Shown here: positions 1 to 9,088 of the stretch, one piece after another
Layout of the letters: the number at the start of each line of letters is the position of its first letter
How positions within the stretch are numbered: the stretch's first letter is position 1
The notes under the pieces: generated by a model
What the model was told of the DNA's origin: nothing
The model's input: only the letters and a program-made list of their open reading frames with translations
The model's database searches: none
NCBI RefSeq assembly: GCF_000169435.1
Contig: NZ_AAYB01000001.1
Location: 186,001 to 250,000, forward strand
Direction: 5' to 3'
DNA from: Roseobacter sp. CCS2
Lineage (GTDB): Bacteria > Pseudomonadota > Alphaproteobacteria > Rhodobacterales > Rhodobacteraceae
DNA: 64,000 nt
Position numbers and translations under genes: made by a program

Positions 1-981
1 TCGCAACGCGACAGGTGCTGGATGCACGGCGTTGACGATACTATCCTCTGGCGCCGATACCTCAAAAGGCGCTAATGATGCGGCATTATTGGGAATTTCG
101 GGGGCCACAGCGCATTTCAGCGCATAGCAAGCGTAGGCCTTGGTATAGACCAGCGGCACGTTGATACCCTTTTTATCAAGGCCAGATGTGCCAGTGAAAT
201 CGCAATGCATCCGGTCCTTTTCGATGCTCAGTTTCACCTTCAGATCAATCGGCGTCGCAAACCCGTCGATGCGCATGGCACCCGTCGCGGTCTCGCGCGG
301 CAATGCGGCAATCCGCTCTAACGTCGCGCGGCGCGAATTCTCGAGGATGAAATCGCCAATACCTTCCAGATCGGTGAGGTTGAATTCATCCATCATCTCG
401 ACCAGACGCCGATGTCCGATCTCATTGCAGGTGGCCAGCGCATAGATATCACCCACCAGTTGATCAGGCTCGCGCACATTGCCCCGCACGATGCGGATCA
501 GGGTGTCATCGACTGTCCCGCGATCCACGAATTTCATGATCGGGATGTACAGGCCTTCTTCGTAAACGCTCGCCGCATCGGCACCAAAGCCGCGCCCGCC
601 GATATCGACGACATGGGCCGTACAGGCAAAAAAGCCAACGTGGTGGCCTTTGTGGAAAGATGGGCTGACGACGGTAATATCGTGCAGATGTCCTGTGCCT
701 TCCCACGGGTCGTTGGTGATATAAACGTCACCTTCGTTAATGTTCTCACGCCCGATGCGGCGGATGAAATGCGCCACGGCGTCTGCCATCGCGTTGACGT
801 GGCCGGGGGTGCCAGTGACAGCTTGGGCCAGCATCAGACCTTTGGCGTTGTACACGCCCGCCGAAAGATCACCCGCTTCGCGCACAGAGGTTGAAAAAGC
901 CGTGCGCACCAGCGCCTGCGCCTGTTCTTCCACGACCGAGATCAGGCGGTTCCACATGACTTGATAGGCAACGTTGCTCAT
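1..981 (-). CDS. hyuB: Hydantoinase B/oxoprolinase family protein (HyuB), C-terminus beyond window
   Basis: The leftward frame from the ATG at 981 stays open to base 1, giving the first 327 residues of a protein that usually has 550-600. It starts MSNVAYQVMWNRLISVVEEQ and contains the family signatures SVREAGDLSAGVYNAKG and ITNDPWEGTGHLHD. The family forms the second subunit of ATP-dependent hydantoinases, 5-oxoprolinases and acetophenone-carboxylase-like enzymes, with HyuA as partner. Its start codon overlaps the hyuA stop as ATGA, so the two are translationally coupled. The substrate cannot be read from sequence. The start is well supported; the missing end is an edge effect, not a truncation. 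Confidence 0.9.
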   Translation of the reverse strand, partial: MSNVAYQVMWNRLISVVEEQAQALVRTAFSTSVREAGDLSAGVYNAKGLMLAQAVTGTPGHVNAMADAVAHFIRRIGRENINEGDVYITNDPWEGTGHLHDITVVSPSFHKGHHVGFFACTAHVVDIGGRGFGADAASVYEEGLYIPIMKFVDRGTVDDTLIRIVRGNVREPDQLVGDIYALATCNEIGHRRLVEMMDEFNLTDLEGIGDFILENSRRATLERIAALPRETATGAMRIDGFATPIDLKVKLSIEKDRMHCDFTGTSGLDKKGINVPLVYTKAYACYALKCAVAPEIPNNAASLAPFEVSAPEDSIVNAVHPAPVALR

Positions 982-3056
982 GTCCGTTTCTCCGTGATGT
1001 CGATGGTGCCATCGGGCCGCGCGATGGCGGTACGGCTGTTGGGGATGACGATTGTGGTTTCATCCTCGGTGATCAACGCGGGGCCTGCCACCGTATCGCC
1101 GGGGTTCAGTGTGTCGCGTAAAACCACCGCGGCATCACTGGCGGCACCTTGGACCGGATCAAAAAGTGCGCGTGTACAATCGACAGCACCTGACTGACCT
1201 TTTGGCGTTTCATCCAAACTGTCGGCTTTCGCAGCCTGTGTCGTCGCATTCACGGCCCAGACGGTGATTTCGATATCCATGCCCGCGACGGTGCGCCCAA
1301 AGAGGGTTGTATAGTCTGCCTCAAACAGCGCTTGGAAGGTCGCAGCGTCTGGGTTTGCCGCTTGTTTCGCGCTCAAAGCGATGGGGATTTCCCAGCCTTG
1401 GCCCGTGTAGCGCATGTAGACTTTGTATTCGGCGCTGATCGACGCTTTGGCGTCGCAGGTGCGGACAAAACCCGTGGCTTCTGTTTCCAACTCGCGCAGC
1501 AGGGTCTGCACTGTGTCAGGCGCAAAGTGCGACAGTTTCATGTATACACTGCGGGTCGCTTCAAAGCTGAACGGCGCGCGCAGGAACCCAATCGCAGAGC
1601 CGACGCCAGCACCGGTTGGCACCAGCAACCGGTCCACCCCCAGCTTTTCACACAACCGACCGGCATGGAGCGGGGCCGCACCGCCAAAAGCGATCATCGT
1701 ATAATCAGCAAGGTCTTCGCCATTCTCAACCGCATGGACGCGGGCGGCGTTTGCCATGTTTTCATCAACAACTTCGGCCAGACCAAAGGCGGCTGTTTGC
1801 GCATCCATATCCAAAGGTTCGCCCAATGCAGTCAGCGCTTGCGCGGATGCATCACTGTGCAGTTTCATCGACCCGCCTGCGAAGTTGTCAGGGTCCAGTT
1901 TACCTAAGATCAGGTCCGCGTCCGTGACCGCCGGGCGTTCGCCGCCCCGCCCATAACAAGCCGGCCCCGGCTCTGACCCCGCACTTTCCGGCCCCACACG
2001 GATTTGGCGCATCGCATCAACATGGGCAAGGCTGCCGCCCCCGGCCCCAATTTCGACCATATCAATCACCGGGATCGAAATTGGCATGCCGGACCCCTTT
2101 TTAAAGCGATAGGTCCGCGCCACCTCAAACACCCGCGCGGTTTTGGGGGTCTGGTTCTTGATCAGGCAAATCTTGGCCGTCGTGCCGCCCATATCAAAAG
2201 ACAGCACCTTGTTCAGGCCATAACGTGCCGCGATATTGGCAGCAAAAACAGCACCACCCGCAGGACCGGATTCTACCAAACGCACAGGAAAGTCCGCCGC
2301 GCTCTCTAAGCTGATGATGCCCCCGCCAGAGTGCATCAGAAAGATCGGACAAGCCGCGCCTTCATCAGCCAGACGGCCCTTAAGACGGCCCAAATACGAT
2401 TTCATCAAAGGTTTGATATAGGCGTTCGCGACGGTCGTATTAAACCGCTCATACTCGCGCATTTGCGGCGAGACTTCGGAAGACAGCGAAATCATCACAC
2501 CCGGTAATTTGTCAGCGAAAACATCACGGATCATCTGTTCGTGGCGGTCGTTCAGATAGGCGTGGATCAGGCCAATCGCGATGCTCTCAAACCCGTAGGG
2601 TGCCATCGCATCGGCTAACGCCTCAATCTCAGTCCGCTCCAGCGGGATCAACACATGGCCTTGCGCATCCATACGCTCTTTCAGCGTAAATCGGTGCTGG
2701 CGTGGCAAAAGCGGCTCTGGCAGTTGCAGGTTCAGGTCATATTGCTCAAACCGGCTTTCTGTGCGCATTTCGATGACATCGCGAAAACCCATCGTGGTGA
2801 TCAGCGCAGTCTTGGCCCCACGCCGTTCGATCAATGCGTTGGTTGCCAGCGTGGTGCCATGAATGATCTGTTCGATCTGCGCAGGACTGATCCCGGCCTT
2901 GGTGCAGACCTGATGCATCCCGTCGATGATCGCGTTTTCGGGGGCGGCGTAGGTTGTCAGAACTTTCGTCGAGAACTGGCGCTTGCCCACTTCAAGGACC
3001 ACATCCGTGAACGTGCCGCCAATATCAACACCCAAGCGCGTCTGGTCTTGCATCAT
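978..3056 (-). CDS. hyuA: Hydantoinase A/oxoprolinase family protein (HyuA)
   Basis: This is a full-length ATP-dependent subunit of about 692 residues. The N-terminus RLGVDIGGTFTDVVLEVG is the phosphate-1 loop of the actin-like (ASKHA) fold, and VESGPAGGAVFA, DMGGTTAKICLI and VEIGAGGGSLAHVD follow in the usual order. It would use ATP to activate a cyclic amide or imide (5-oxoproline, hydantoin or related) for opening with HyuB in the cytoplasm. I chose the ATG at 3056, placed five bases after an AAGG; a GTG at 3062 is also in frame. It lies downstream of a LysR gene on the same strand and overlaps hyuB by four bases. Substrate specificity is unknown. Confidence 0.92.
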   Translation of the reverse strand: MMQDQTRLGVDIGGTFTDVVLEVGKRQFSTKVLTTYAAPENAIIDGMHQVCTKAGISPAQIEQIIHGTTLATNALIERRGAKTALITTMGFRDVIEMRTESRFEQYDLNLQLPEPLLPRQHRFTLKERMDAQGHVLIPLERTEIEALADAMAPYGFESIAIGLIHAYLNDRHEQMIRDVFADKLPGVMISLSSEVSPQMREYERFNTTVANAYIKPLMKSYLGRLKGRLADEGAACPIFLMHSGGGIISLESAADFPVRLVESGPAGGAVFAANIAARYGLNKVLSFDMGGTTAKICLIKNQTPKTARVFEVARTYRFKKGSGMPISIPVIDMVEIGAGGGSLAHVDAMRQIRVGPESAGSEPGPACYGRGGERPAVTDADLILGKLDPDNFAGGSMKLHSDASAQALTALGEPLDMDAQTAAFGLAEVVDENMANAARVHAVENGEDLADYTMIAFGGAAPLHAGRLCEKLGVDRLLVPTGAGVGSAIGFLRAPFSFEATRSVYMKLSHFAPDTVQTLLRELETEATGFVRTCDAKASISAEYKVYMRYTGQGWEIPIALSAKQAANPDAATFQALFEADYTTLFGRTVAGMDIEITVWAVNATTQAAKADSLDETPKGQSGAVDCTRALFDPVQGAASDAAVVLRDTLNPGDTVAGPALITEDETTIVIPNSRTAIARPDGTIDITEKRT

Positions 3057-3126
3057 TGCCACCTTTTGATTTCGGATAAACCGTAACGCAGCGATTTGAT
3101 CACTTCCAATTTTTTAAAGTAATAGA

Positions 3127-3149
3127 AAGGATCAGATTTATTGATCCTT
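3127..3149 (-). terminator. Hairpin at the end of the LysR gene
   Basis: AAGGATCA (3127-3134) and TGATCCTT (3142-3149) form an 8-bp perfect stem with a 7-nt loop that covers the stop codon of the LysR gene. Read leftwards, it is followed by a T-rich stretch. It could terminate the regulator transcript before hyuA, but it could also be only a weak attenuator. Confidence 0.45.
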
Positions 3150-4022
3150 CGTAATCTTCACCGCGACCTCTGCCGCCTCTGCCACGATACGAGGCGCACG
3201 CTCTGCATCATAGCGGGCAAAGAAATATAGCGGCTTTGGCACCCAATCATAGTGAAGCTGCATCAATACCCCCGACGCCAAATCTTGTTTCACCATCGCA
3301 AGCGGCAAGGCCGCAACGCCCATACCATCAATCGTCATGGTCTGGCAGGCGGCCAGATTTGTCGACGGCACCAAACAGGGTGCAAGATCACGGCGTGGTC
3401 CGAAATGTGCCGCGATTTCCTCAAAAAGCCGTGTGTCGCGGGCATGGGTCAGGATTGGTTGCGCAGCCAGCGTTTCTATCGTTTGTGATACTGGCAAGCC
3501 CAAGTCAGGTGACGCGACCCACACCAGCATATACGCCCCAATTTCAAGCTGCCCTGTCGCAAGGCGGCTGAAGGGTTCGTTTTGCAGCGCAAGATCAAGG
3601 GTTCGTTCAGCAAGGCCTTTTTCAAGCTGGACCGAAAAATCGACGGTCAATTCAACCGATAGCCGAGGATAGACCTCTTTCAAGCGCCGCAGATAAGCGC
3701 GCAACCACGTGTGCACAATCATCTCGGTCACACCCAAACGCAGCGTACCTTCAATCAATGCTTTCTGATCAGCAGCGGCAATCAGCGCATCCGTGGCATC
3801 CAACACGCGGCGGGCATGGGCAAGCAGGTCCTGGCCCTTGCCTGTTAATCGCACTGATCCTGCATCACGTGTCATCAGGGTCGTGCCCAGCGCCTGTTCC
3901 AGTCCCGCAATCCGGGCCGAGATATTCGGCTGCGTGGTATTCAAACGCTCTGCGGCACGGCGAAAGCTTTGCAAGTCAGCGACCCAGACGAAAGCTTCGA
4001 GTTGTTTGAGGTTCAGCCGCAT
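3138..4022 (-). CDS. LysR-family transcriptional regulator
   Basis: The 294-residue protein has the N-terminal winged helix-turn-helix of LysR regulators (LNLKQLEAFVWVADLQSFRR then AAERLNTTQPNISARIAGLE, residues about 3-45), followed by a substrate-binding domain of usual length. It lies just upstream of hyuA-hyuB in the same direction, separated by 81 bases with a hairpin, and is the obvious candidate regulator of those genes. LysR regulators are more often divergent from their targets, so this link is an inference. The ATG at 4022 gives the normal LysR N-terminus. Confidence 0.9.
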   Translation of the reverse strand: MRLNLKQLEAFVWVADLQSFRRAAERLNTTQPNISARIAGLEQALGTTLMTRDAGSVRLTGKGQDLLAHARRVLDATDALIAAADQKALIEGTLRLGVTEMIVHTWLRAYLRRLKEVYPRLSVELTVDFSVQLEKGLAERTLDLALQNEPFSRLATGQLEIGAYMLVWVASPDLGLPVSQTIETLAAQPILTHARDTRLFEEIAAHFGPRRDLAPCLVPSTNLAACQTMTIDGMGVAALPLAMVKQDLASGVLMQLHYDWVPKPLYFFARYDAERAPRIVAEAAEVAVKITKDQ

Positions 4023-4106
4023 AGTGGTCTTTCACATCAGATATCTGGGACATGAATATGATCAATCCAGCCAAAGGAACAGCATCGGATAGCGTCAAAA
4101 TATAAA

Positions 4107-4168
4107 AGTACGACATCGCACTTGATTATAATTCGACATCGTACTATGTAGTGCGATATCGAATTATA
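4107..4168. promoter_or_regulatory. Three repeated operator-like palindromes upstream of the flavoprotein-marR pair
   Basis: Three copies of a palindromic core occur in 51 bases: CGACATCG at 4111-4118 and 4134-4141, and CGATATCG at 4154-4161. The last two lie in a long inverted repeat: the reverse complement of 4128-4146 (TAGTACGATGTCGAATTAT) matches 4149-4167 (TAGTGCGATATCGAATTAT) at 17 of 19 positions. The last copy ends 19 bases before the ATG at 4181, so a bound repressor would cover the promoter and the start region. The encoded MarR protein is the likely ligand, which would make this an autoregulatory operator. Confidence 0.65.
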
Positions 4169-4180
4169 TGGAGATGACAA

Positions 4181-5320
4181 ATGAACAGACGCAAGTTTCT
4201 TGCCCTCTCGGGCGGCGGTATTATTGTTGCAGCGACAGCCACTGTTGGCACAATCGCAAGCCGCACACCAACAGCAGCGCTGGCACCGTGGGATCAGGCC
4301 GGTGTGATTTATGAAGAACCGCGCAAACGCGCGCTATCCTACGCGATCCTTGCACCCAATCCGCACAATCGGCAGCCTTGGATGGTTGATTTATCGACAC
4401 CAGACACCGTCATACTGCAAGTTGACCAAGACCGGATGCTCCCCCACACCGACCCGTTCAACCGGCAAATTACCATTGGCTTGGGATGCTTTCTGGAACT
4501 GATGGTGATGGCCGCCGCCGAAGACGGCTATGCGGTTGATCTTGACCTCTTTCCCGAAGGATCAGACCTGACTGCGCTTGATGGGCGCCCCGTGGCTGTC
4601 GCCACTTTCCGGCAGGATGACACACTGGGCAAGGACCGGCTGTTTCGTCATGTGATGTCGCGCCGATCAAACAAAGAACCGTTCGATCTGTCACGTACCG
4701 TTGATCCAGCATTGATTGGCACAATCGGCGCGGCGGCTGTGCATGGCAGTCGTATTGATGGTGATACGTCGGATCAGAGCATTGCAGAACTGCGTCTGTT
4801 GACATCAGAGGCACTGAATATCGAAATCGACACACCACGTACGTTTAAGGAAAGCGTCGATCTGTTCCGGATCGGCAAGGCCGAGGTTGAAGCAAACCCC
4901 GACGGGATCGACTTTTCCGGCCCCATGTTTGAAACGCTGGGTGCCTTTGGTTTGATGACACGCGAAGGTACGCTTGACACATCTTCCACGATGTTTGCGC
5001 AAGGCAAAGTGGCCGTGTTGGAAAACACCGAAACCGCGATGGGGCATCTGTGGCAAGTCACACAAGGCAATACACGTACAGATCAGATCAATGCAGGGCG
5101 CGATTGGGTGCGGCTGAACCTTGCAGCCACTGCCGCAGGGCTTAGCATGCAGCCCCTTAGTCAGGCTTTGCAAGAATACCCCGAGATGGCAGACCATTAT
5201 ACGCGCATTCACCAGATGCTTGCGCGCGCGGGCGAGACAGTGCAAATGCTTTGCAGGCTAGGCTATGGTATCGACGTCGGACGCAGCCCGCGCTGGCCTT
5301 TGGATGCCAAATTGATTTGA
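4181..5320 (+). CDS. Tat-exported Acg-family FMN-binding oxidoreductase (nitroreductase-like)
   Basis: The 379-residue protein starts with a twin-arginine signal (MNRRKFLALSGGG, then a hydrophobic stretch and alanine-rich region to about residue 34), so it is probably exported folded with its flavin. The mature part resembles the Acg-type double nitroreductase fold: APNPHNRQPW (58-67) fits the flavin phosphate loop, and SRRSNKEPFD lies in the middle of the chain. Members of this family bind FMN, but their substrates are poorly known. A GGAG precedes the ATG by seven bases. A MarR gene follows after seven bases, and three operator-like repeats sit upstream, suggesting induction by a small, possibly electrophilic or aromatic, molecule. 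Confidence 0.75.
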   Translation: MNRRKFLALSGGGIIVAATATVGTIASRTPTAALAPWDQAGVIYEEPRKRALSYAILAPNPHNRQPWMVDLSTPDTVILQVDQDRMLPHTDPFNRQITIGLGCFLELMVMAAAEDGYAVDLDLFPEGSDLTALDGRPVAVATFRQDDTLGKDRLFRHVMSRRSNKEPFDLSRTVDPALIGTIGAAAVHGSRIDGDTSDQSIAELRLLTSEALNIEIDTPRTFKESVDLFRIGKAEVEANPDGIDFSGPMFETLGAFGLMTREGTLDTSSTMFAQGKVAVLENTETAMGHLWQVTQGNTRTDQINAGRDWVRLNLAATAAGLSMQPLSQALQEYPEMADHYTRIHQMLARAGETVQMLCRLGYGIDVGRSPRWPLDAKLI

Positions 5321-5327
5321 GACCGCG

Positions 5328-5774
5328 ATGAACGACGACCACAAAGCACTGTTTCAATTCTTCAATGAGGTGGGGATTATCAACCAGCTCAGCAGTGCTG
5401 TGTTCCAGTCACGCTTGCCAGAAGGCTTGCACATCTCTCACTTTTCGGTGCTCAACCACCTTGTGCGGCTTGGTGATGGCAAGACCCCCCTTGCCATTGC
5501 CAATGCATTTCAGGTGCCCAAGACAACGATGACACATACGCTTGCAATGCTGGAAAAGCGCGCCCTGATCCGTATGGCACCCCATGACACCGATGGACGC
5601 AGCAAGGTGGTGTTTCTGACCGATGCCGGGCGTCAGATGCAATCTGCGGCTATTGCCGCAATGGCGGATCCTTTGCAAAAAATAGCGGATGACCTTGGAC
5701 CATCCGCCGTCACTGCGCTGCTGCCTGCGTTGGAACAAATCCGATCATATCTGGATGACAATCGCGGGCTTTGA
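5328..5774 (+). CDS. MarR-family transcriptional regulator
   Basis: The 148-residue protein has the MarR winged helix: HFSVLNHLVRLGDGKTPLAI, then NAFQVPKTTMTHTLAMLEKR as the recognition region, and the beta-wing IRMAPHDTDGRSKVVFLTDAG with the conserved D-x-R. MarR proteins are dimeric repressors released by small ligands. It is cotranscribed with the upstream flavoprotein (seven-base gap) and probably binds the repeats at 4107-4168. It converges on dnaE2 with eight bases between stop codons. Confidence 0.92.
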   Translation: MNDDHKALFQFFNEVGIINQLSSAVFQSRLPEGLHISHFSVLNHLVRLGDGKTPLAIANAFQVPKTTMTHTLAMLEKRALIRMAPHDTDGRSKVVFLTDAGRQMQSAAIAAMADPLQKIADDLGPSAVTALLPALEQIRSYLDDNRGL

Positions 5775-5782
5775 TGCCGCCA

Positions 5783-8700
5783 CTAATGAAAATCGCGCGA
5801 TTTGGGTATGACGCGTACATTACGCGGATGTTGCCCGCGCGGATCATGCGGGATGGATTTTGCAATCTCATCTGCATGGGCCAAGGGTGGGTCCAGTTGG
5901 TCATGTGACAACCGCTCCAACGCATCACTGCGGTCCGTCAGATGATGGGCCACGACGTGGATCACATCTTCGCTGCGCTGCACCATGCCGCGCACGTCAA
6001 TGATACGGGCGCGCATGATCACTTTGCGAAACGCCTCCATCACTTTGGGCCAGACGACCAGATTGGCGACACCTCTTTCATCCTCGACTGTGATGAAACA
6101 GACACCTTTGGCGCTGCCAGGGCGTTGGCGGATCAGGACGATGCCCGCGAGTTTAATTTGCTGACCGTTGCGTAGCTGATCCAGCATGCGGGTTGGTGTA
6201 TAGCCTTGCTTATCCATACTTTTGCGCAGGAATGACATCGGGTGTGCCTTGAGTGACAACCGCGTGGTCTCATAATCGGCCACCACATGTTCGCAGATGG
6301 GCATCTGTGGCAAATCAAACCGCACTTCTGCACCTTCATCCTTGTTTTCAGAAAACAATGGCAAGTCAGGTGCATCGCGCAGCGCACGCGCATCCCAAAG
6401 CGCTTGTCTGCGGTCCAGCGTCATGGATCGCACCCCATCAGCCGACGCCAGCTTACGTATGGTGCCTGCATCCAGACGTGCACGGGTTTTCAAATCGGTG
6501 AGGCTGTCAAAAGGCTGCTGGCGCGCATCCACAATACGCTGTGCCATGTCTTCCCGCACCCCATCAATTTGGCGCAGGCCAAGGCGCACAGCGAACTGAC
6601 CAGGCGCAATCGGTTCCAGCGTGTTGTCCCAATCGCTGTAATTAACGTCTGGCGCGCGCACGATTTTACCATGTTCGCGGGCATCGCGCACGATCTGGGC
6701 AGGGGCATAAAACCCCATCGGTTGGGAATTCAGCAAGGCCGCACAAAATACATCCGGGTAGTGGCATTTAATCCAGCTTGAGACATAGACCAGATGCGCA
6801 AAACTAGCGGCGTGGCTTTCGGGGAAGCCATAGTCACCGAAGCCCTTAATCTGGTTGAAACAACGAGTGGCGAATTCAGGATCATACCCGCGCCGGATCA
6901 TGCGGCCGACCATCTTTTCCTCCAACGCGCCAATCGTACCGCGTGACCGAAATGTGGCCATCGCTTTGCGCAATTGATTGGCCTCATCAGGGGAAAACTC
7001 TGCAGCAACCATCGCAATTTTCATGGCCTGCTCTTGGAAGATCGGCACGCCTTTGGTGCGCTTGAGGACTTTGCGCAACTCATCCGGGTCATGGTCAGGC
7101 CCGGGCGAAGGATACTCTTCAGGCTCCTGTCCGTTACGCCTGCGCAAATACGGATGCACCATGTCTCCCTGAATTGGACCCGGGCGGACAATGGCAACCT
7201 GAATGACCAGGTCATAAAACTCACGGGGTTTGAGGCGCGGCAGCATATTCATCTGCGCCCGGCTTTCGACCTGAAACACCCCAAGGCTGTCGCCCTTGCA
7301 CAGCATATCATAGGTGGGTTTATCACCCTCTTCGATACTCGCGAGCGTCAGCTTTTCCCCATAATGCGCTTCGATCAGGTCGAACGCCTTGCGGATGCAG
7401 GTCAGCATCCCAAGTGCGAGCACATCGACCTTCAGTATGCGCAACTCGTCAATATCGTCCTTGTCCCATTCGATAAAACTGCGCTCTGGCATGGCACCGT
7501 TGCCGATCGGCACGGTTTCCAGCAGCGGCTTTTCGGTCAGGATGAAACCGCCCACGTGCTGACCCAAATGGCGTGGCATCCCAATCATCTGATCGGCCAG
7601 TTTAATCGTGCGCGCCATCAGCGGGTCTTTGAGATCAATCCCAGCCTCTGCCGCTTCTTTTGCACCGACCTCGCGACCCCATGACCCCCAGATCGTTTTG
7701 GAGAGTGCCGTCGTGATATCCTCGGACAATCCCATGACCTTACCCACCTCGCGCACAGCCATGCGCGGGCGATAATGGATCACTGTAGCACAAAGGGCCG
7801 CGCGGTCGCGCCCATATTTATCGTAAATATGCTGGATGACTTCCTCGCGCCGCTCATGTTCGAAATCGACATCTATATCCGGTGGCTCTTTGCGTTCCTC
7901 GCTGATAAAACGCTCAAACAACAGGTCGTTTGTATCGGGGTCCACGGCAGTTATGCCCAGCACATAACACACGGCAGAGTTTGCAGCCGACCCTCGCCCT
8001 TGGCACAGGATGGGCGGCTTACATTCATAGCGGGCGAAGTTCACAACTTGTTGGATTGTCAAAAAATACTGAGCAATATCCAGCTTCGCGATCAGCGCCA
8101 GTTCTTTGCGCAGTGTCGCCTTTAAGCTGCCTGGCACACCGTTTGGATAACGCCACGCAGCGCCTTTCCACGTCAGATCTTCAAGATATTCTTGCGGTGT
8201 TGCGCCATCAGGTACAGTTTCCTTAGGGTACTCATACGCCAATTCAGTGAGCTTGAATGTGCAGGCATCCGCGACCTCACGCGTGGCGGTGATCGCATGA
8301 GGCCATTCCGCGAAAAGCCTTACCATCTGCGCAGGTGATTTCAGGTGTCGTTCAGCATTGGCATCCAGCAGAAAACCTGCTTTCTGAATCGTCTTTTTAT
8401 ACAGAATGCAAGTCATCACGTCCTGCAATGGCCGTCTATCAGGTACATGATAATGCACATCATTGGTTGCCAGAATGGACATACCATTCGCGCTTGCCAG
8501 CGCATCCAATTGATTGATCCGCGCCCGATCATCACCGCGATAAAGATAGCTGGCTGCGATATGTTTCAGCGTAGGCAATGCGCGTTTTAGGCGGCTGAGT
8601 CCTGCGCTGAAATGATCCAGATCCACCCCCGGCAGGGCAATCAATTGCACGCCAGCGCTGTATTTAGCCAAATCATCTAACGTCATGTCACACACGCCCT

Positions 8701-9088
8701 TGGCCTGCCATGCACCATCAACATCATGCATCTTGCCTTTGGAAAGCAGCTTTGTCAGCCGCCCATAAGCCGACCGATCACGGGGATAGGCAAGGAATTC
8801 TTCGCCTGTAATCAATTGCAAACGGCACCCAATAACCGGTGTGATCTGTGCCCTTAAGGCTTCTGCATGCAGCCGTACGACCCCCGCCATCGTGTTTAAA
8901 TCCGCGCAGCCCAGTTTGTCATACCCCACCGCGTTGGCGGTCGTGGCAAGGTCCACTGCATCCGACGCCCCACGCAGGAATGAAAAACAGGTGGTGACCC
9001 CAAGTTCAACAAATGCCGCAGGTGTGTTGGGCGTAAACCCATCATCCTCAATCGTGCGCCTTGGGCGTTGGTTGTCCATCTCAGGCAT
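5783..9088 (-). CDS. dnaE2: Error-prone DNA polymerase DnaE2 (ImuC)
   Basis: This is the catalytic subunit of the SOS-inducible translesion synthesis complex, 1101 residues as usual. Residues 27-40 (VELGVTTCFSFLRG) are the start of the PHP domain; the histidine common at this point in replicative DnaE is absent, as expected for a PHP domain without proofreading. GRGSAANSAVCY (364-375) and PDIDVDFEHERREE (403-416) carry the C-family palm motifs with the two catalytic aspartates. The C-terminus ends HPRNVRVIPKSRDFH, typical of DnaE2. Its start overlaps the imuB stop as ATGA, so it is the last gene of the imuA-imuB-dnaE2 operon, controlled by the LexA box at 11227. It would extend past lesions with ImuB tethering it to the clamp. 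Confidence 0.96.
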   Translation of the reverse strand: MPEMDNQRPRRTIEDDGFTPNTPAAFVELGVTTCFSFLRGASDAVDLATTANAVGYDKLGCADLNTMAGVVRLHAEALRAQITPVIGCRLQLITGEEFLAYPRDRSAYGRLTKLLSKGKMHDVDGAWQAKGVCDMTLDDLAKYSAGVQLIALPGVDLDHFSAGLSRLKRALPTLKHIAASYLYRGDDRARINQLDALASANGMSILATNDVHYHVPDRRPLQDVMTCILYKKTIQKAGFLLDANAERHLKSPAQMVRLFAEWPHAITATREVADACTFKLTELAYEYPKETVPDGATPQEYLEDLTWKGAAWRYPNGVPGSLKATLRKELALIAKLDIAQYFLTIQQVVNFARYECKPPILCQGRGSAANSAVCYVLGITAVDPDTNDLLFERFISEERKEPPDIDVDFEHERREEVIQHIYDKYGRDRAALCATVIHYRPRMAVREVGKVMGLSEDITTALSKTIWGSWGREVGAKEAAEAGIDLKDPLMARTIKLADQMIGMPRHLGQHVGGFILTEKPLLETVPIGNGAMPERSFIEWDKDDIDELRILKVDVLALGMLTCIRKAFDLIEAHYGEKLTLASIEEGDKPTYDMLCKGDSLGVFQVESRAQMNMLPRLKPREFYDLVIQVAIVRPGPIQGDMVHPYLRRRNGQEPEEYPSPGPDHDPDELRKVLKRTKGVPIFQEQAMKIAMVAAEFSPDEANQLRKAMATFRSRGTIGALEEKMVGRMIRRGYDPEFATRCFNQIKGFGDYGFPESHAASFAHLVYVSSWIKCHYPDVFCAALLNSQPMGFYAPAQIVRDAREHGKIVRAPDVNYSDWDNTLEPIAPGQFAVRLGLRQIDGVREDMAQRIVDARQQPFDSLTDLKTRARLDAGTIRKLASADGVRSMTLDRRQALWDARALRDAPDLPLFSENKDEGAEVRFDLPQMPICEHVVADYETTRLSLKAHPMSFLRKSMDKQGYTPTRMLDQLRNGQQIKLAGIVLIRQRPGSAKGVCFITVEDERGVANLVVWPKVMEAFRKVIMRARIIDVRGMVQRSEDVIHVVAHHLTDRSDALERLSHDQLDPPLAHADEIAKSIPHDPRGQHPRNVRVIPKSRDFH

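Noticed and set aside
412-894. Plus-strand frame of 160 codons over hyuB
   Set aside because: It lies opposite the well-supported hyuB frame, has no ribosome site and no recognisable domain; it is a shadow frame.
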